Source: Piper betle
Lineage: Eukaryota > Streptophyta > Magnoliopsida > Piperales > Piperaceae
Reading direction: 5' to 3'
NCBI GenBank assembly: GCA_033002965.1
Contig: JAURVB010014161.1
Span: 28,296 to 92,295 of the forward strand
Length of the DNA: 64,000 nucleotides
Translations under genes and position numbers: made by a program
Notes under the pieces: generated by a model
Told to the model about the DNA's origin: nothing
The model's database searches: none
What the model saw: only the letters and a program-made list of their open reading frames with translations
Shown here: positions 1 to 13,089 of the stretch, piece after piece
Layout of the letters: each line of letters starts with the position of its first letter
How positions within the stretch are numbered: position 1 is the first letter of the stretch

Positions 1-210
1 AACATTAGACTACCAAAATGTAGGAGAAAGAACTACAATACTACACTTTATGCTAGCTGCCATAAGTTCAGATAAAACCTTCTTCCACCCTATCCCACCG
101 AGGACATAATCATGGATAAAGCTTAAAAAACTTGCCTTTCTCTTTCAATTTGTGCTCAATCATAAGATCAAATAAATGAAAAGAAAAGCCAGAATATAGT
201 ACATAAGCAC
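1..210 (-). other. intron of the SUVR gene (start of next intron)
   Basis: Directly left of the splice donor gtgctt (minus, 210-205). No SET-domain motif is readable on the minus strand up to position 1, so this is taken as intron. The next coding exon lies outside the window. Confidence 0.6.
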
Positions 211-2674
211 CTGCAACTTGCAGGTTATTCCTCTCTGAACCACACGATTCCCACAACCCTTTTTGCAACCACATTTGCTCCAACACTCCTTGATAAATTT
301 TCTCACGAGATGACCTTTACATGGCTCATTCTTGGACCTTTCCAAGGGACAATCCTGACAATAAACACGAGGGTGCTTATCAGGTTCACTATTCATCGAG
401 ATGCAACTGTCCAAAAAATCCTTTTGATCAAACCATCAACTGTGTAGGCATATTCACCACCAGTTTCACGAGCACAAGCACACGGAATAGAGGATGACAA
501 ACAATCTCCAGAGCAATTTGGACAACAGTCCTCATCTCCAATCCGAGCAAGTGAAAAATTAACATATGCACTTTGATAGACAATGTTCTTGGGTATATAA
601 TAAAATGATGGCAGAGAAGATTCCTTGGACACTTCATTCACAATTGAAATGGGTATGGACTCCTCACCTCCTGATATGTCATTCACATCAAGAAGAGGCC
701 TTGTGCCATTCAAGGAAACATTACCATGCTCAATAATTGCCCAATTTTGTAGCTCCGAAGTTTCACTCTTATTCTTCTTGGCACTAAAGTTTCCTAAAGT
801 ATGCCGCTTGTGATGCGGTGGTGGAAGTCTTAGTAGGCTATCCAATGGTGCATCAAATGGTCTGTACGTTTTTAATGCTTCTAAATTCGGGGTGATCTTA
901 ATGTAGCTTTTCTCATTGTTTGAAACTTCACCATGAGTACCAAGATCCAAAACTGTTTTGCAAATCTCTTGCATGAGCATCCTCAGAGAAAAATTGGGTT
1001 CAATTATTTTGTAGGATCCAAGGCATTTGTTTTCCACCTGCGTAAACAATGCGTCAAGATCGGGAATGTGGAAGCCATTCTGGCTCAAAGTTGTGTCACA
1101 AGCCAGGAAAATTTTAATCTCTCTTCTAGGTGATGAAGCAATCTCACATGTATCTGCTCCTGCAAAATTTATTCCTATTTCAATGCTTCCATCGTCATGA
1201 TTTCCGATCTCAGTTTTTTCATTGGTATTAGATCCTAAATTAGCAGGAACATGTATTCGATTATTTTCAATGACACCAGGATTTGGTTGACCTGCAAGTA
1301 ACAGATCAAGAAAGTCAGAATTGACAAGGGCAGACTTCTAGCTTAAGACGACTTCCAACTTCCAAACAACCCGAGGAAAAATTTAACTCTAACCATCTTA
1401 TGACAAATTATTTTATGACAGTAAAAAATTCTCCTAGAGGAAGCGATAGTAATACCACTATGAACAGTAAGAACTAACAAGCATCTAGTTCTTCTGAATT
1501 ATAAGAATAGAAAGACTCCACCCACTCTAAATATTCAAAAGTCATCACACCCAATGTAAATAACATGGAATTTCTGAAAATGTTGGGCAAAAAGAGAGGC
1601 AAACTTTGGTTTGCTTAAAATGCGTACCAGATGGATGGAAAACTTCAATTGGAACAGAATCACCAATATCAGAGGGTGGATCAGTCTTCGGAACCTTGAG
1701 CTTCACATTTGAAATTGTCCCAGCTACTCGCTTTAGTGTTGTTTCAGTGATATCACTGCTTCGATGAAAATTAGAAGGACCAGAAGTTGCTCTAGTTCTG
1801 ATTCTGGCAATATCAGATTGTTCTAAAACTTGTTTTCCTTTCTGCCCAGGATGCAAATTATGCGCCTTGTCCGGCTTTTGTATTTTAAGGGAAGAATTTC
1901 CGATCGTAATACCACGGTCAAGCTCCGCAAGTAAAGGCAGCTGATCCTTAGCATCATCCTATTAACCAAAGATCAAACTAAGTAATGACACTTAAAAAAT
2001 CATATTTAATAATTTAGTTGATGGCACAAAATCCATGCAAAGAACGTAGCATATATGCATGTCGGATACTCTTGCCCTGCAATCCTTGAAAGATAGAAGA
2101 AAGTAAGATGGAGTTTTGACATAATTGTCATCACACAACTCTCCACAGTATTGATAGGCATCATATACATGATATGATTGTTAACTACATCAATGCTCCT
2201 GCATTGTTCGTCTCACAGCCCAGAAAAAGAGGAGGGCCGGTGGCCATCGAAACCTTGCCATTTGCAATCAAATCCTCCACCCGCCACCCCTCCCCCAACG
2301 CTGGGGGACAAGGTGGAAGGAAAGAAAAAGAATATCATGGGTTGATTATTAACTCTTATATTCTGAGAAACTTAAGCATAGTCGCCCACAGAGAAATCCA
2401 ATTTGCCTCTACGTCAAAAGCATTATTATAAAAAACCTACATAAATAGTAAACCCAAATATGTTAAGAGTGTTTACCAACTCATCGGACTCCAGCACTGC
2501 ATCCACCAAGGTTTTATAGTTTTCTGCTTCAATAAATTCCCAATTCTTGTCATAAACCTTCAGTAGTTTTTTTAATATAGGCTTTACTTTTTCACCAGGG
2601 AAGCCCATAGCTTTCATGAACGCAATAGCATTGCAAGCTTTAGTGTGAAAATTTTCTTGTGACAACTTTTTCAT
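211..2674 (-). CDS. SUVR-type histone-lysine N-methyltransferase, 5' part (SUVR4/SUVR1/SUVR2-like), partial
   Basis: Three exons are read on the minus strand: 2674-2477, 1958-1628 and 1291-211, all with GT-AG borders and compatible phases. Exon 1 encodes a WIYLD domain (core around KNWEFIEAENYKTLVDAV), which in SUVR4 binds ubiquitin. Exon 2 is a low-complexity linker. Exon 3 encodes the pre-SET zinc-cysteine cluster (CCPNCSGDC, CACARETGG, RKFIKECWSKCGC, GNRVVQRGI). The family methylates histone H3 lysine 9 in the nucleus, often at transposons. The SET and post-SET exons are not present and must lie left of position 1. The start at 2674 is the first ATG of the WIYLD reading frame; a 5' UTR intron is likely. 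One base is missing at 422-425 (T run on plus): before it the frame reads through GLIK, after it through DFLDSC, which the family has contiguously. Exon 3 is 1081 nt, and one extra base would restore the conserved phase at both ends. The exact SUVR paralogue is not resolved. Confidence 0.88.
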
Positions 2675-3620
2675 GCTTTAAATTTCACTGATCTGTTTCT
2701 GTGTCTAGCTTTTATTACACGAATAGCTCCACCTAAATTTCCCACAATAATAAAAAATTAATCATGTCCTCCAAACAAACAGAGCCGCTATTTTTTACAA
2801 CATGTAGCACATAAATGACAACGAGGTTGACATGCCAACATAGAGCAAAAGAAAACATTTTGCGAGACCCTCAACTCCATAAGAAAAGCATAATACTGTT
2901 CTGATCTCTTCACTTCCTCTCCACATTGAGCGTGAAGGCGAAGCCAAAAATGTGAAGGCACAAGTACATATCTTGATCCCCCCTTCGACTAGAATGACTG
3001 AAACTTAGCAAAACTACATGAACCAAACAATCAACACATAAACAAGAACACCCAAAACCAATCACTTCCTGCATGCAACCCATTTACTGAAGATAACTCA
3101 TTCTACATATACTAGAAAGCGTTAAAAAAAATGACACAAAAAACTTACAGAAAAATCATATCATTCAGAGTGACTAACATTGGAAAAGGCTAAAAAACAC
3201 TACGAAACAAAGAACCAAGAACACTCAAAACCAATCACTCCATGCATGCAAGTCAGATCCCGACGGCAAACCATTTACCCGTTAATTCTGCATTGTTCCG
3301 AAGCCTCGAAACAAGGTTTTATCAACCCACAACTACATATATTACCAGGAGATCAATTCAGCAATGCGCAAACAGATGAACTATCATGTTCACTCGAGTA
3401 CAGCGAATGCCGAACAGAGCAAACAAAAACAAGAAGAGGAAGACTGCAAAAAATCAAAATAACTTCTACATACAACTCAAAAAACGAGAAACAAAGACGC
3501 GACTTTGAAATGTGACCGGCCAGAACATATATCGCCTGGGTTTAACGTCTTGACGCAGGGATATATATCAGTATGGGCAGGAAGCACGTCGAAAGCTTTT
3601 TTCGATATAAGCACCTGCCA
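2675..3620 (-). promoter_or_regulatory. upstream/5' leader region of the SUVR gene
   Basis: No coding exon is recognised between the SUVR start and the repeat array. It probably holds the 5' UTR, a possible leader intron and the promoter. It contains an internal direct repeat: about 35 bases around 'AACACCCAAAACCAATCAC' at roughly 3048-3080 recur at roughly 3220-3252, each followed by a TGCATGCAA motif. The distal part (about 3400-3620) is present again at about 5715-5885 and 13380-13612. Confidence 0.5.
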
Positions 3621-5480
3621 CCTGGTCAAGGACTAGTAAATTACTAGCCTTGTTTCAGGGGAGCAGTTACCGGCTAATTAAAAGCAAGGCGTTTTAAAAA
3701 TTTTTTTATTATAAATAGTTATTAATTAAGTTATAAACCCAGATTCATAGATCTGAAAATCCGATATATATTTAACAATATTATATTCGCGGTCGGTTTC
3801 GAATAAAATTTAGGTTTAAAATTTTTAAATATATAATATATTTGACAATAATATTTAAATTTGATATAAGTCGAGATGATCGAATCCACACACAAAGATT
3901 AAAATTTGTTATTTAATAATTCATACTTAATTTAAAAATTCTACGTAACTTAAAATTTTTATCTATTTATTTATTTTTATAAAAATTTGAGTATGATATT
4001 ATTATATAAATTTAATTTTTTTAAAATGATAAATTTTATTTAATATTAAATTTTTACTTTAATTAAAATATTTTACTTATTAATACCTACTTAATTAAAA
4101 TATTTACATATTTTTATCGTCAAAATTAAAATTATGTTTTTATATTATGTATTGCATTTTATTCCTTTTTGTTAAAGTTAAATCAATAAAAATAACAACC
4201 CAATCATTTTTTTATGATGAGTATGAGCATAGCCATATGGTTTGTATAAGCTTACAATTGTTTTGACCCTGATTTTTTATTTGTTATTCTAATTGGTCTT
4301 AGATCGGCCGAATTATTAGCCTAATATGGTATAAAATAGAAATTAAATAATTTTTGCAAAAAGGAAGGGATTTAATTTTTGCCTGAAAGAAATATTAGAC
4401 GAGCCTAGCCAAATCCTTAAAAATAATATCCTAAGATGATTTCAAAATTATCAATTTAAATCAATTGGCTTAGGATCTTTCTAAGGATTATAGTACATGA
4501 TAACATCATGAATTTCATCAATAAAGGAGCAAAGGAAAGATGAATTTCTCTATGTAACTAATAACAGAATGAGAAAATTAGGTGTTGGAATGGCCTCAAT
4601 TTTAAAAATGTGGTATTAGAGTGACCAATTTTATAAATATATTACAGGGGTGACTTTAATTGTAAATGGCAAGAATGCATACGGGTGATTTTGTGTGCAT
4701 ATTAAAAAAGGGACTCGGTTTGTCAATTTTTTTTTTTGTGATTTCAGGTTTAGTTGATGATGAGGTTGAGACGTGAGTTAGGATGGGGTCGGACACTTAT
4801 TTATATTATATTATTTAGTTTTTTTAAAAATTTTACAGTGTGGGTTGATTTGAAAAGGAAAAGAGAGAAACTGCATTATTTGTTTTTGTTCATTTAGTTT
4901 ATGTGACTTTTTCTAAACAATATTTTAAATAAACTTATTTTTCTATTAATTTATTTTTTTAATAAATTTATTTTTTAATGAAATAATATCTATTTTCTAA
5001 TTTATTTATTTTCATTAATTTATTCTATAATTACATTATATTTATCACTTTACTTTTTCATTGGCACATTATTCAATATCATCATCATTTATATTAATAA
5101 ATTGATAATAAAATGAATTAGAATAAATTTATCAAAAAATAACATGATAAAAATATAAAATAATTAAAAATAAGTGATAAAAATAGGTCGTGTTATTAAT
5201 CTATTCTTTTACTATACTAATTCATTTTTTATGAATTTTTCATATCATTATTTTTAACAATATATTGCTAATGACATTGATCACATTAATTAACATAATA
5301 ATGACATTGATCACATTAATGATATTTATTTATTTAATTTTATTTGATTAAATTATTTCAAATAAAATTATAATTAAAATGTTAATATAAAATTATTTAA
5401 AATATCTTTAATGATATTATAATTTTATGATAATATTATTAATTTACATTAACAATAGCTACAAACAGTATTTATCCTTA
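3609..5480. repeat. AT-rich repeat array, copy 1
   Basis: This is the first of five diverged copies recognised by a shared marker: 'CACCTGCCACCTGGTCA' followed by a gggtgcagtta-like stretch, 'CTAATTAAA' and 'AGTTATTAATTAAGTTATAAA'. Marker positions are about 3609, 5883, 8988, 10793 and 13610. The next shared block (about 4010-4190) includes 'TACTTATTAATACCTACTTA'. Between 4290 and 4740 lies a segment also found at 8030-8460. No intact ORF is seen; base composition is very AT-rich. Confidence 0.75.
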
Positions 5481-5639
5481 TCAAGTTAACACTGCGAAGA
5501 CTTAAAGGATTTATTTAAGATATCACATTGTTCGGTGAAGATGAAGAACTCCTTACTATAGTACTTTTAAAAGATTAAAGGAATATTTTCATTCCACGTA
5601 TATCCGGGTTGTATTACATATAAACCTCCTACGCCTAAC

Positions 5640-5935
5640 AAGTTTGATCTCCACAATGGCGGATGATAGAGGGCATTGATAGGCATTATCACACCTCTTC
5701 TACAACCCACAACAAATAGCACAAAGCAAACAAGAGAGAGGAAGAATGTAAAAAATCAAAATAACTTCGTTAATGCAACACAAAAAAGAAAAAATGTAAA
5801 AAGACAAATGCCACCCCGACACATATATCAATGGGGAAGGGCGTCAATGTCAAAAGGTTTTTCTTATATTGTAAAAGATATATAAGCACTTACCACCCGG
5901 TCAGGATTACTAAATAAATAAGCTTGCTTAAGGGT
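5640..5935. repeat. duplicate of the SUVR upstream region
   Basis: The stretch 'AAAAAATCAAAATAACTTC', then 'ATATATCA', a GGGG-rich tract, 'AAAGCTTTTT'-like sequence and the array marker occur in the same order at about 3450-3700, here, and at 13410-13700. The copy nearest the SUVR start is the shortest match. Confidence 0.6.
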
Positions 5936-7539
5936 GCAGTTAGAGGAGGCACAGCTAATTAAAATCAAGGGTGTTTTTAAATTTTTTTACTATAAAATAG
6001 TTATTAATCAAGTTATAAAGCTCTTAATTAATACAAGAGGTGATATTTAAAAATCCGATCCGTATCTAACTTTATTATATTCGATCTAAAACTTTATCAA
6101 ATCAAATTTAGGTTTAGACATTTTAAATGTATAATATATTTAACAATAATATTTATATTAGATATAACTTTGATCCGATCCACACATATTGATTAAAATT
6201 TGTTACTTGATAATTCATACTTGATTTACGAATTCTGCATAACTTAAAAATTTTATCTATTTATTTATTGTTATAAAAATTTGAAGAATGATATTATATA
6301 AATTTAAAATTTTGAAAATGATAAATTTTATTTAATGTTAAATTTTTACTTGAATTAAAATGTTTTACTTATTAATACCTACGTAATTAAAATATTTACA
6401 TATTTTTATCGTCAAAATTAAAATTATTTTTATGTTATGTATTACATTTTATTCCTATTTTGTTAAAGTTAGATCAACTGGCACTTTTTTTATTTAAAAA
6501 TAACAATCCAATAATTTTTTAGTAACGAATATAAGCATAGCCACAGTTTATATAACCTAGAAGTTGTTTTGACCCTGGGTATTCTTCATTTATATAATCG
6601 TGATGCTCTCAACCCATTTAACATAATTTTATCTTTGAGATTGCAAAGCAAAACCCATATACATGTCACCTTAAGTCTTAATTAAATATTTACTTTAAGT
6701 CTTGATAAGACTATCGTCCCACTTTCTGTATTGGCCTTAAAAGATCATAATTATATTTCTTTTAGAAATGAACAGCTCAAAGTCCTCAATTTTGAAGAAA
6801 AAGCAAGCTAAGAGGGGGAAGAAAGCCACATGAAGCTTCCCTCCCAACCCATCGTTTATTAACCGATGACCTTGGTTTTTTCGGTGGTTATTTGCTATTG
6901 TATATGTCAATTTGTTATATTAAAATAATATTTTAAAATTGTTGTTGAAGATGTTCCCTGATGCTCAAATGACCAAATTTTATATTTAATTTTTGTTGAA
7001 TAAAGTTAAATTATGAAAACTAGGCATGAGAAGTGAGAATTTCAGAAAATCTTTCAAGAAAGATGGGAAGAAGAAGACAGTAGTCGTCTTTGATTTTTAA
7101 GACAAGTTTTCTTTGAAGTGGATATCTGAATGCCAAGCATAGCTTGCAATAACCGATCTTTCGGCGCATACGATGATTCTTTCGCTCTCTAAAATGTATT
7201 TACTTACTAAAATAAAGCATGTCTCTACCCAAGATCTGGCATCACAATTCCATTTCTTGTCTAAATTTCAAAGTAAATGAGTTTCTACATGCGGTATTGA
7301 ATAAGTAATTCTTTTAGGACCGTGGCTTGGTTTTCTTTTAACTTAGATTTTGTATGTTATGAATATATAGTATTAATAAATTTCAAATGTACCTCATGTA
7401 TTACCATCCTTCCTCTACTGGTTGGATTCCTAAGATTTGAGAAAGAGATCTCCGTTTAGAAGCCAAGACATCACGTAGAATGAGAATTGATGACTTAGAA
7501 AGATTAATCAATAAGCCTAACACATCCGCATCTTTATCT

Positions 7540-8080
7540 TATTATGTTGCAACTCCTCCACGATGAGAAAAATAGAGTAAGATGAGAGACATAACAACCC
7601 TAATTCCACAAATCCAGATTCCTCGAGAGTCAGAGAGGCCTTTATCTTCTAAAATAAAGAGAAAGAGATACTGGATCACACCTCTAGCAGCCTTAAACAA
7701 ATTATAAATAGAGTCATTAACCATAACAAGGAAAGAAAGGAAACTAATGCACTTATAAATAAGATAACACCATGTTTGAGAAAAACAATATTTCAAATAT
7801 AACTCTACTCAAATTTGTCAAATGTCTTAAATATGTCAATTTTTATAGCACACCAACCTTCTTCTTTTTCTTAGATGCTTTAAAACATTCATAAATAATG
7901 AGGATATTATCATTTATTTATCTGTTTTTAATGAAAGTTAATTGCTCCTGATCCAAACATTTAGGTAAAATCGTCTAACGCACTTCACTAAAATTTTAAA
8001 TATAATTTTATAGATTTCATTTTAGAGGCTAATTGGTCTTAAATTGGCTGAATTGTTGGCCTAATATGCTTATGAATAAC
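7540..8080 (-). pseudogene. degenerate L1-type LINE reverse-transcriptase fragment, copy 1
   Basis: Conceptual translation of the minus strand, with stops and frame shifts, gives the ordered landmarks of plant LINE reverse transcriptase. These are an LRPISL-NEIYKII block, an IKN-R-INDNIL block, CAIKID-FKTFDKF (the first catalytic Asp region), then YKCISFLSFLVMVND and FKAARGV. The YADD box is not seen. Three or more stops make it non-functional. The same fragment recurs at 11985-12540, so it was carried along by the segmental duplication that built the array. Confidence 0.75.
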
Positions 8081-8479
8081 GAACAAATAATTCTTGCTAA
8101 AGGAAGAGATTTCAATTTTTGCCTTAAAAAATATTAAACAAGCCTAGCTACATCCTATGAACAAATGTTATCCATTTAAATCAATTGGCTTAGGATCCTT
8201 CTTAAATTTACATGATAACATCATGAATTTCCTCACATACAGGAACAAATGAAAGACAGTCCTCAGGAATGAGAAGACTGCCTGCGGCAATGACCTCAAT
8301 TTTAAAATAGGGTATTATTGGAGTGACCAATTTAATAAATATGGTACAGGGGTGGTTTGAATTGTAAATGGCCAGAATGCCTATGGGTGATTTTGTGAGT
8401 ATATTAAATAAAGTAGCTCGGTTGAGCAATTTTTTTGTAATTATTGGATGGGTTAGTAGATGATGAGGTTGACATGGTG

Positions 8480-8640
8480 GGCTAGGAGCATGGTTACATA
8501 AATCGGAATTATGAATCGGAATCGGAATCGGTTTTTAAGTGGGTCAGATTCGACGAATCGAAATCGGTCTAAATCGGATAGGAATCGGTTCAATTGAATC
8601 GGTCTGAATAGGTCCAAATCGGTCATATATAATAATTTAA
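8480..8640. mobile_element. fragment of family-2 MULE-like element
   Basis: Repeated AATCGG words ('GAATCGGAATCGG', 'CGGTCTAAATCGG', 'CGGTTCAATTGAATCGGTCTGAA') match the left end of the better-preserved element at 28528-29294. The right end was not found; it looks truncated. Confidence 0.5.
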
Positions 8641-8985
8641 TAACTCATAACATAAATATATAAAAATTAGATATTGATATCATTTTGATATTATTGTGTG
8701 TATTATAAGTAATAAAAATAGGTCGTGATATTAATCTATTTTTTGACTATACTAATTCATTTTTATGTATTTTTAATATCATTATTTTTAAGAATATATT
8801 GCTAATGACATTGATCACATTAACTTAATAATGACATTAATAGCATTGATGATATTTATTTATTTATTTTTATTAGATTAAATTATTTCAAATAAAATTA
8901 TAATCAAAATGTTAATACGATGCTAATATAAAATTATTTAAAATGCCTTTGATGATATTATAATTTTATAATAATATTATTAATG

Positions 8986-10790
8986 TTAGACGACTACTAG
9001 ATAACTCAGCTTGTTTAAAGGGTGTAGTTATAAGAGGTAAACTAATTAAAGCAAAGGTGTTTTTAATTTTTTTTACTAGAAATAATTATTAATCAAGTTA
9101 CAAACCCATAATTAATATAAGAGAAAATTAATATATCTTATATTTGAAAATCTAATCCTTATGTAACGTTATTATATTAAATTTTAAATGGTTTCTAATT
9201 GAAATTATTTTAAATCGAATTTGGATTAGGACTTTTTACATATATAATTTATATTAGATAAGAGTTAAAGATGATCTGATCCACATACATAAGGATTAAA
9301 ATTTTTACTCGATAATTCATCTTTAATTTAATAATTCTGCATAACATAAAATTTTTATATATTTATTTATTGCTACAAAAATTTGGAGTATGATATTATA
9401 TAAATTTAAAATTTTGAAAATGATAAAGTTTATTTAATGTTAAATTTTTATTTGAATTAAAATATTTTACTTATTAATACCTACTTAATTGAAAAATTGG
9501 AATATTTTTATCTTCAAAATTAAAATTATTTTTTATATGTTTGTATTGCATTTTATTCTTTTTTGTTAAAGTTAAATCGACTGTCACTTTTTTTATTTGA
9601 AAATAACAATCCAATAATTTGTTTTTGTAATGAGTATGAGCATAATTCTGTACGGTTTATATAAGCTTACAGTTGTTTTGACCACGGTTCTTCTTAATTT
9701 ATGGATTTGTGATAGCAATTTTTTCTTTGAGTTTGCAAATACAAACTCTTTGGCATGCTACCTTAAGTGTCAATTAAATATTTACTTTGAGTCTTAATAA
9801 GACTGTCATTCCATTTTCTCCTCTCTTGCCATTAAAAAATCACAGTTATATTTCTTTTGCAAATAAATATCTTATAGTCCTCAACTTTGAAAGAAAAAGC
9901 AAGATAAAGAAGAACAACAAGAGCGACGAATTTTATAAATATTGTATATAAGTGGCTTGAATTGTAAATAGCTAAAAGCCAATGGGGATTTTATATGCAT
10001 ATTAAATAAAGTAGCTCGGTTCAGCAATTTTTTGTGATTTGAATTATTAGATAGGTTAGTGGATGAGGAGGTTGAGATGGTGGGTGGGGGTGGGTCCGAC
10101 ACTTATTGATATTATATTATATTATGTCATATAATTTAGAAAAAAATTATTTTTAAAATTTTTTCGTTGTGAATTGATTTCAAAAAGAAAAGAGAGGACT
10201 GCATTAATTCTTTTGTGTTCATTTACTTTATGTATCTTTTTCTAAACAATATTTTAAATAAACTTTTTTTGTTAATTTATTTATTTAAGCAAATAATATT
10301 TGATCAAAATTTTTAATCAACTTATTTTTTGTAATTAATATATTTTCATTAATTTATTCTATAATTACATTATGTTTATCAATTTATTTTTTTATTGGCA
10401 CATTATTCAATGTCATCAACACTTATATTAATAAATTAATAAAACAATTGAATTAGAATAAAATTATTAAAAAATAACATGATAAAAAGATAAACTAAGT
10501 AAAATTAAATGATAAAAATAAGTCATGTTATTAATTTATTTTTCGACTATATTAATTCATTCTTATGCATTTTTAATATCATTATTTTTAACAATATATT
10601 GCTAATGCCATTGATCACATTAATTAAGTTAATAATGACATTAATAACATTCATGATGTTTATTTATTTAATTTTATTAGATTAAATTCTTTTAAATAAA
10701 ATTATAATCAAAATGTTAATACGATGTTAATATAAAATTATTTAAAATGTCTTTGATTATATTATAATTTTATGATAATATTATTAATGT
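8986..10790. repeat. AT-rich repeat array, copy 3 (shortest copy)
   Basis: It starts at the marker 'GGGTGTAGTTATAAGAGG' and runs through the same block order as the other copies. The block 9410-9560 matches 4010-4160, 6290-6440 and 11260-11410. The LINE segment is absent. No gene is seen. Confidence 0.7.
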
Positions 10791-13080
10791 TAAATGACTA
10801 CTAAATCACTAGGCGTATTTAAGGGTGTACTTATAAGAGGCACAACTAATTAAACGGAAGGTGTTTCTAATTATTTTCACTAGGAATAATTATTAATCAA
10901 GTTACAAACCCAATAATTAATATAAGAGAAAAATTAATATATCTTATATTTGAAAATATGATCCCTACCTAACATTATTATATTCGATTTACAATGATTT
11001 TAAATTGAAATTATTTTGAATCAGATTTGGGTTAGGGCTTTTTAAATTTATAATATATTGGACAATATATTCGACAATATTTTTTAGGTTAGATAAGAAT
11101 TAAAGATTATCTTGATCCACATACATAAGGATTAAAATTTTTACTCGATAATTCATCATTAATTTAAAAATTCTACATAACATAAAATTTTTATCTATTT
11201 ATTTATTGTTATTTATTGTTACAAAAATTTTGAGTATGATATTATATAAATTTAAAATTTTGAAAATGATAAAGTTTATTTAATGTTAAATTTTTACTTG
11301 AATTAAAATATTTTACTTATTAATACCTACTTAATTAAAACATTGGCATATTTTTATCATCAAAATTAAAAATATTTTTTATATGTTTGTATTGCATTTT
11401 ATTCTTTTTTGTTAAAGTTAAATCAACTGTCACTTTTTTTATTTAAAAATAACAATTTAATAATTTGTCTTTGTGATGAGTATGAGCATAGCCCCGTATG
11501 GTTTATATAAGCTTAAAATTGTTTTGAACTTAGTTCATTTATGTATTCGTGATAGCAATTTTTTCTTTGACCTTAAATATTTACATTGAGTCTTGATAAC
11601 ACAGTCATTCTACTTTATTTTCTCTGTTGCCCTTAAAAGATCACAGTTATATTTCTTTTTGAAATAAACATCTGATGGCCTTATTTTTTTAATTATATAT
11701 GTCACTTTGCCATATTAAAATAATATTTTAAATTTGTGGTATTGCCTTAGTAATTCTTTAAGGACCTTGGCTTGGTTTTTTTTTTAAACTTGATTTTGTA
11801 TTTTATGAATATATAGTACTAATAAATTTCTAATGTGCCTCATGTATTGCAAGCCTCACTTTAGTGTTTGGATTACTAAGAATTGGGAAAGAGGTCTCCT
11901 TTAGAAGCCAAGAGATCATGTAGAACGAGAATTGCTTAGAACCCGACACATGTGCATATTTATCTTATTATGTTGCAACTCATCCGCGGTGAGAAAAATA
12001 GGGTAAGATGAGAGATAGAAGGGGCACGTATTGCAACGTTAATTCTACGAATCCAGATTCCGTATTGCAACCTTAATTCCACGAATCCAGATTCCTCGAT
12101 TAACTTCTAGAATAAAGAGAAGGGAAGATATGGATCACACTTCTAGCAACCTTAAACAAACTATAAATAGTCATTAACCATAACAAGGAAAGAAAGGAAA
12201 CTAATGCAAATAAGATAACACCAAGTTTGAGAAAAAACAATATTTCAAATATAACTTTACTCCAATCTATCAAATGTCTTAAATATATCAATTTTTATAG
12301 CACACCAACCTTTCTTACTTCTTTTTTCATAGATGCTTTAAAACATTTATAAATAATGAGGATATTATCATTTATTTATTTGTTTTTAATGAAAGTTGAT
12401 TGCATCTGATTCAAACATCTTACACCCTTCACTAAAATTTTAAATATAATTTTATATATTTCATTATAGAGGTTAATTGGTCTTAAATCAGCTAAATTGT
12501 TGGCCTAATATACTTACGAATAAAAATCTAATAATTCTTCCTAGAGATTTCACTTTTGCCTTAAAGAAATATTAGACAAGCCTAGTCACATCCTTAAAAA
12601 TGACATCTTAGATGATTTCAAAATTATCCATTTAAATCAATTTATTTTTTCATTAGCACATTATTCAATATCATCAACACTTATATTAATAAATTGATAA
12701 AACAATTGAATTAAAATAAATTTATCAAAAAATAACATGATGAAAAGATTAGCTAATTAAAAATGAGTGATAAAAATAGTTTATGTTATTAATCTATTTT
12801 TCGACTATACTAATTCATTTTTATACATTTTTAATATCATTATTTTTAACAATATATTGCTAATGCCATTGATCACATTAATTAAGCTTATAATGACATT
12901 AATAACCTTGATGATATTTATTTATTTAATTTTATTAGATTAAATTCTTTTAAATAAAATGAAAATTAAAATATTAATACGATGTTAATATAAAATTATT
13001 TAAAATGTCTTTTATGATATTATAATTTTATGATAATATTATTAATATACATTGACATGATCAACTTGACCATTATTAAC
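10791..13080. repeat. AT-rich repeat array, copy 4
   Basis: It starts at 'GGGTGTACTTATAAGAGG' and contains the second LINE fragment. Its last 400 bases (about 12640-13050) reappear in inverted orientation at 13815-14330. No gene is seen. Confidence 0.7.
11985..12540 (-). pseudogene. degenerate LINE reverse-transcriptase fragment, copy 2
   Basis: This parallels 7540-8080, with the same order of DNA blocks, for example 'CATTAACCATAACAAGGAAAG' and 'GGTGAGAAAAATAGGGTAAGA'. Around 12020-12085 a stretch of roughly 50 bases ('ATTGCAACCTTAATTCCACGA' and its near twin) is tandemly duplicated, which copy 1 lacks. Stops are frequent and no function is expected. Confidence 0.65.
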
Positions 13081-13089
13081 AAACTTTCT

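Larger units (their letters stand above)
5500..8980. repeat. AT-rich repeat array, copy 2 (longest copy)
   Basis: It opens with 5500-5935, a segment that matches 13120-13690 base for base over long stretches (for example 'AAAGGAATATTTTCATTCCAC' and 'CTTCTACAACCCACAACAAAT'). Its middle matches copies 1, 3 and 4. It also contains a degenerate LINE segment (7540-8080) and a short family-2 MULE-like fragment (about 8480-8640). It has no gene. Confidence 0.75.
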
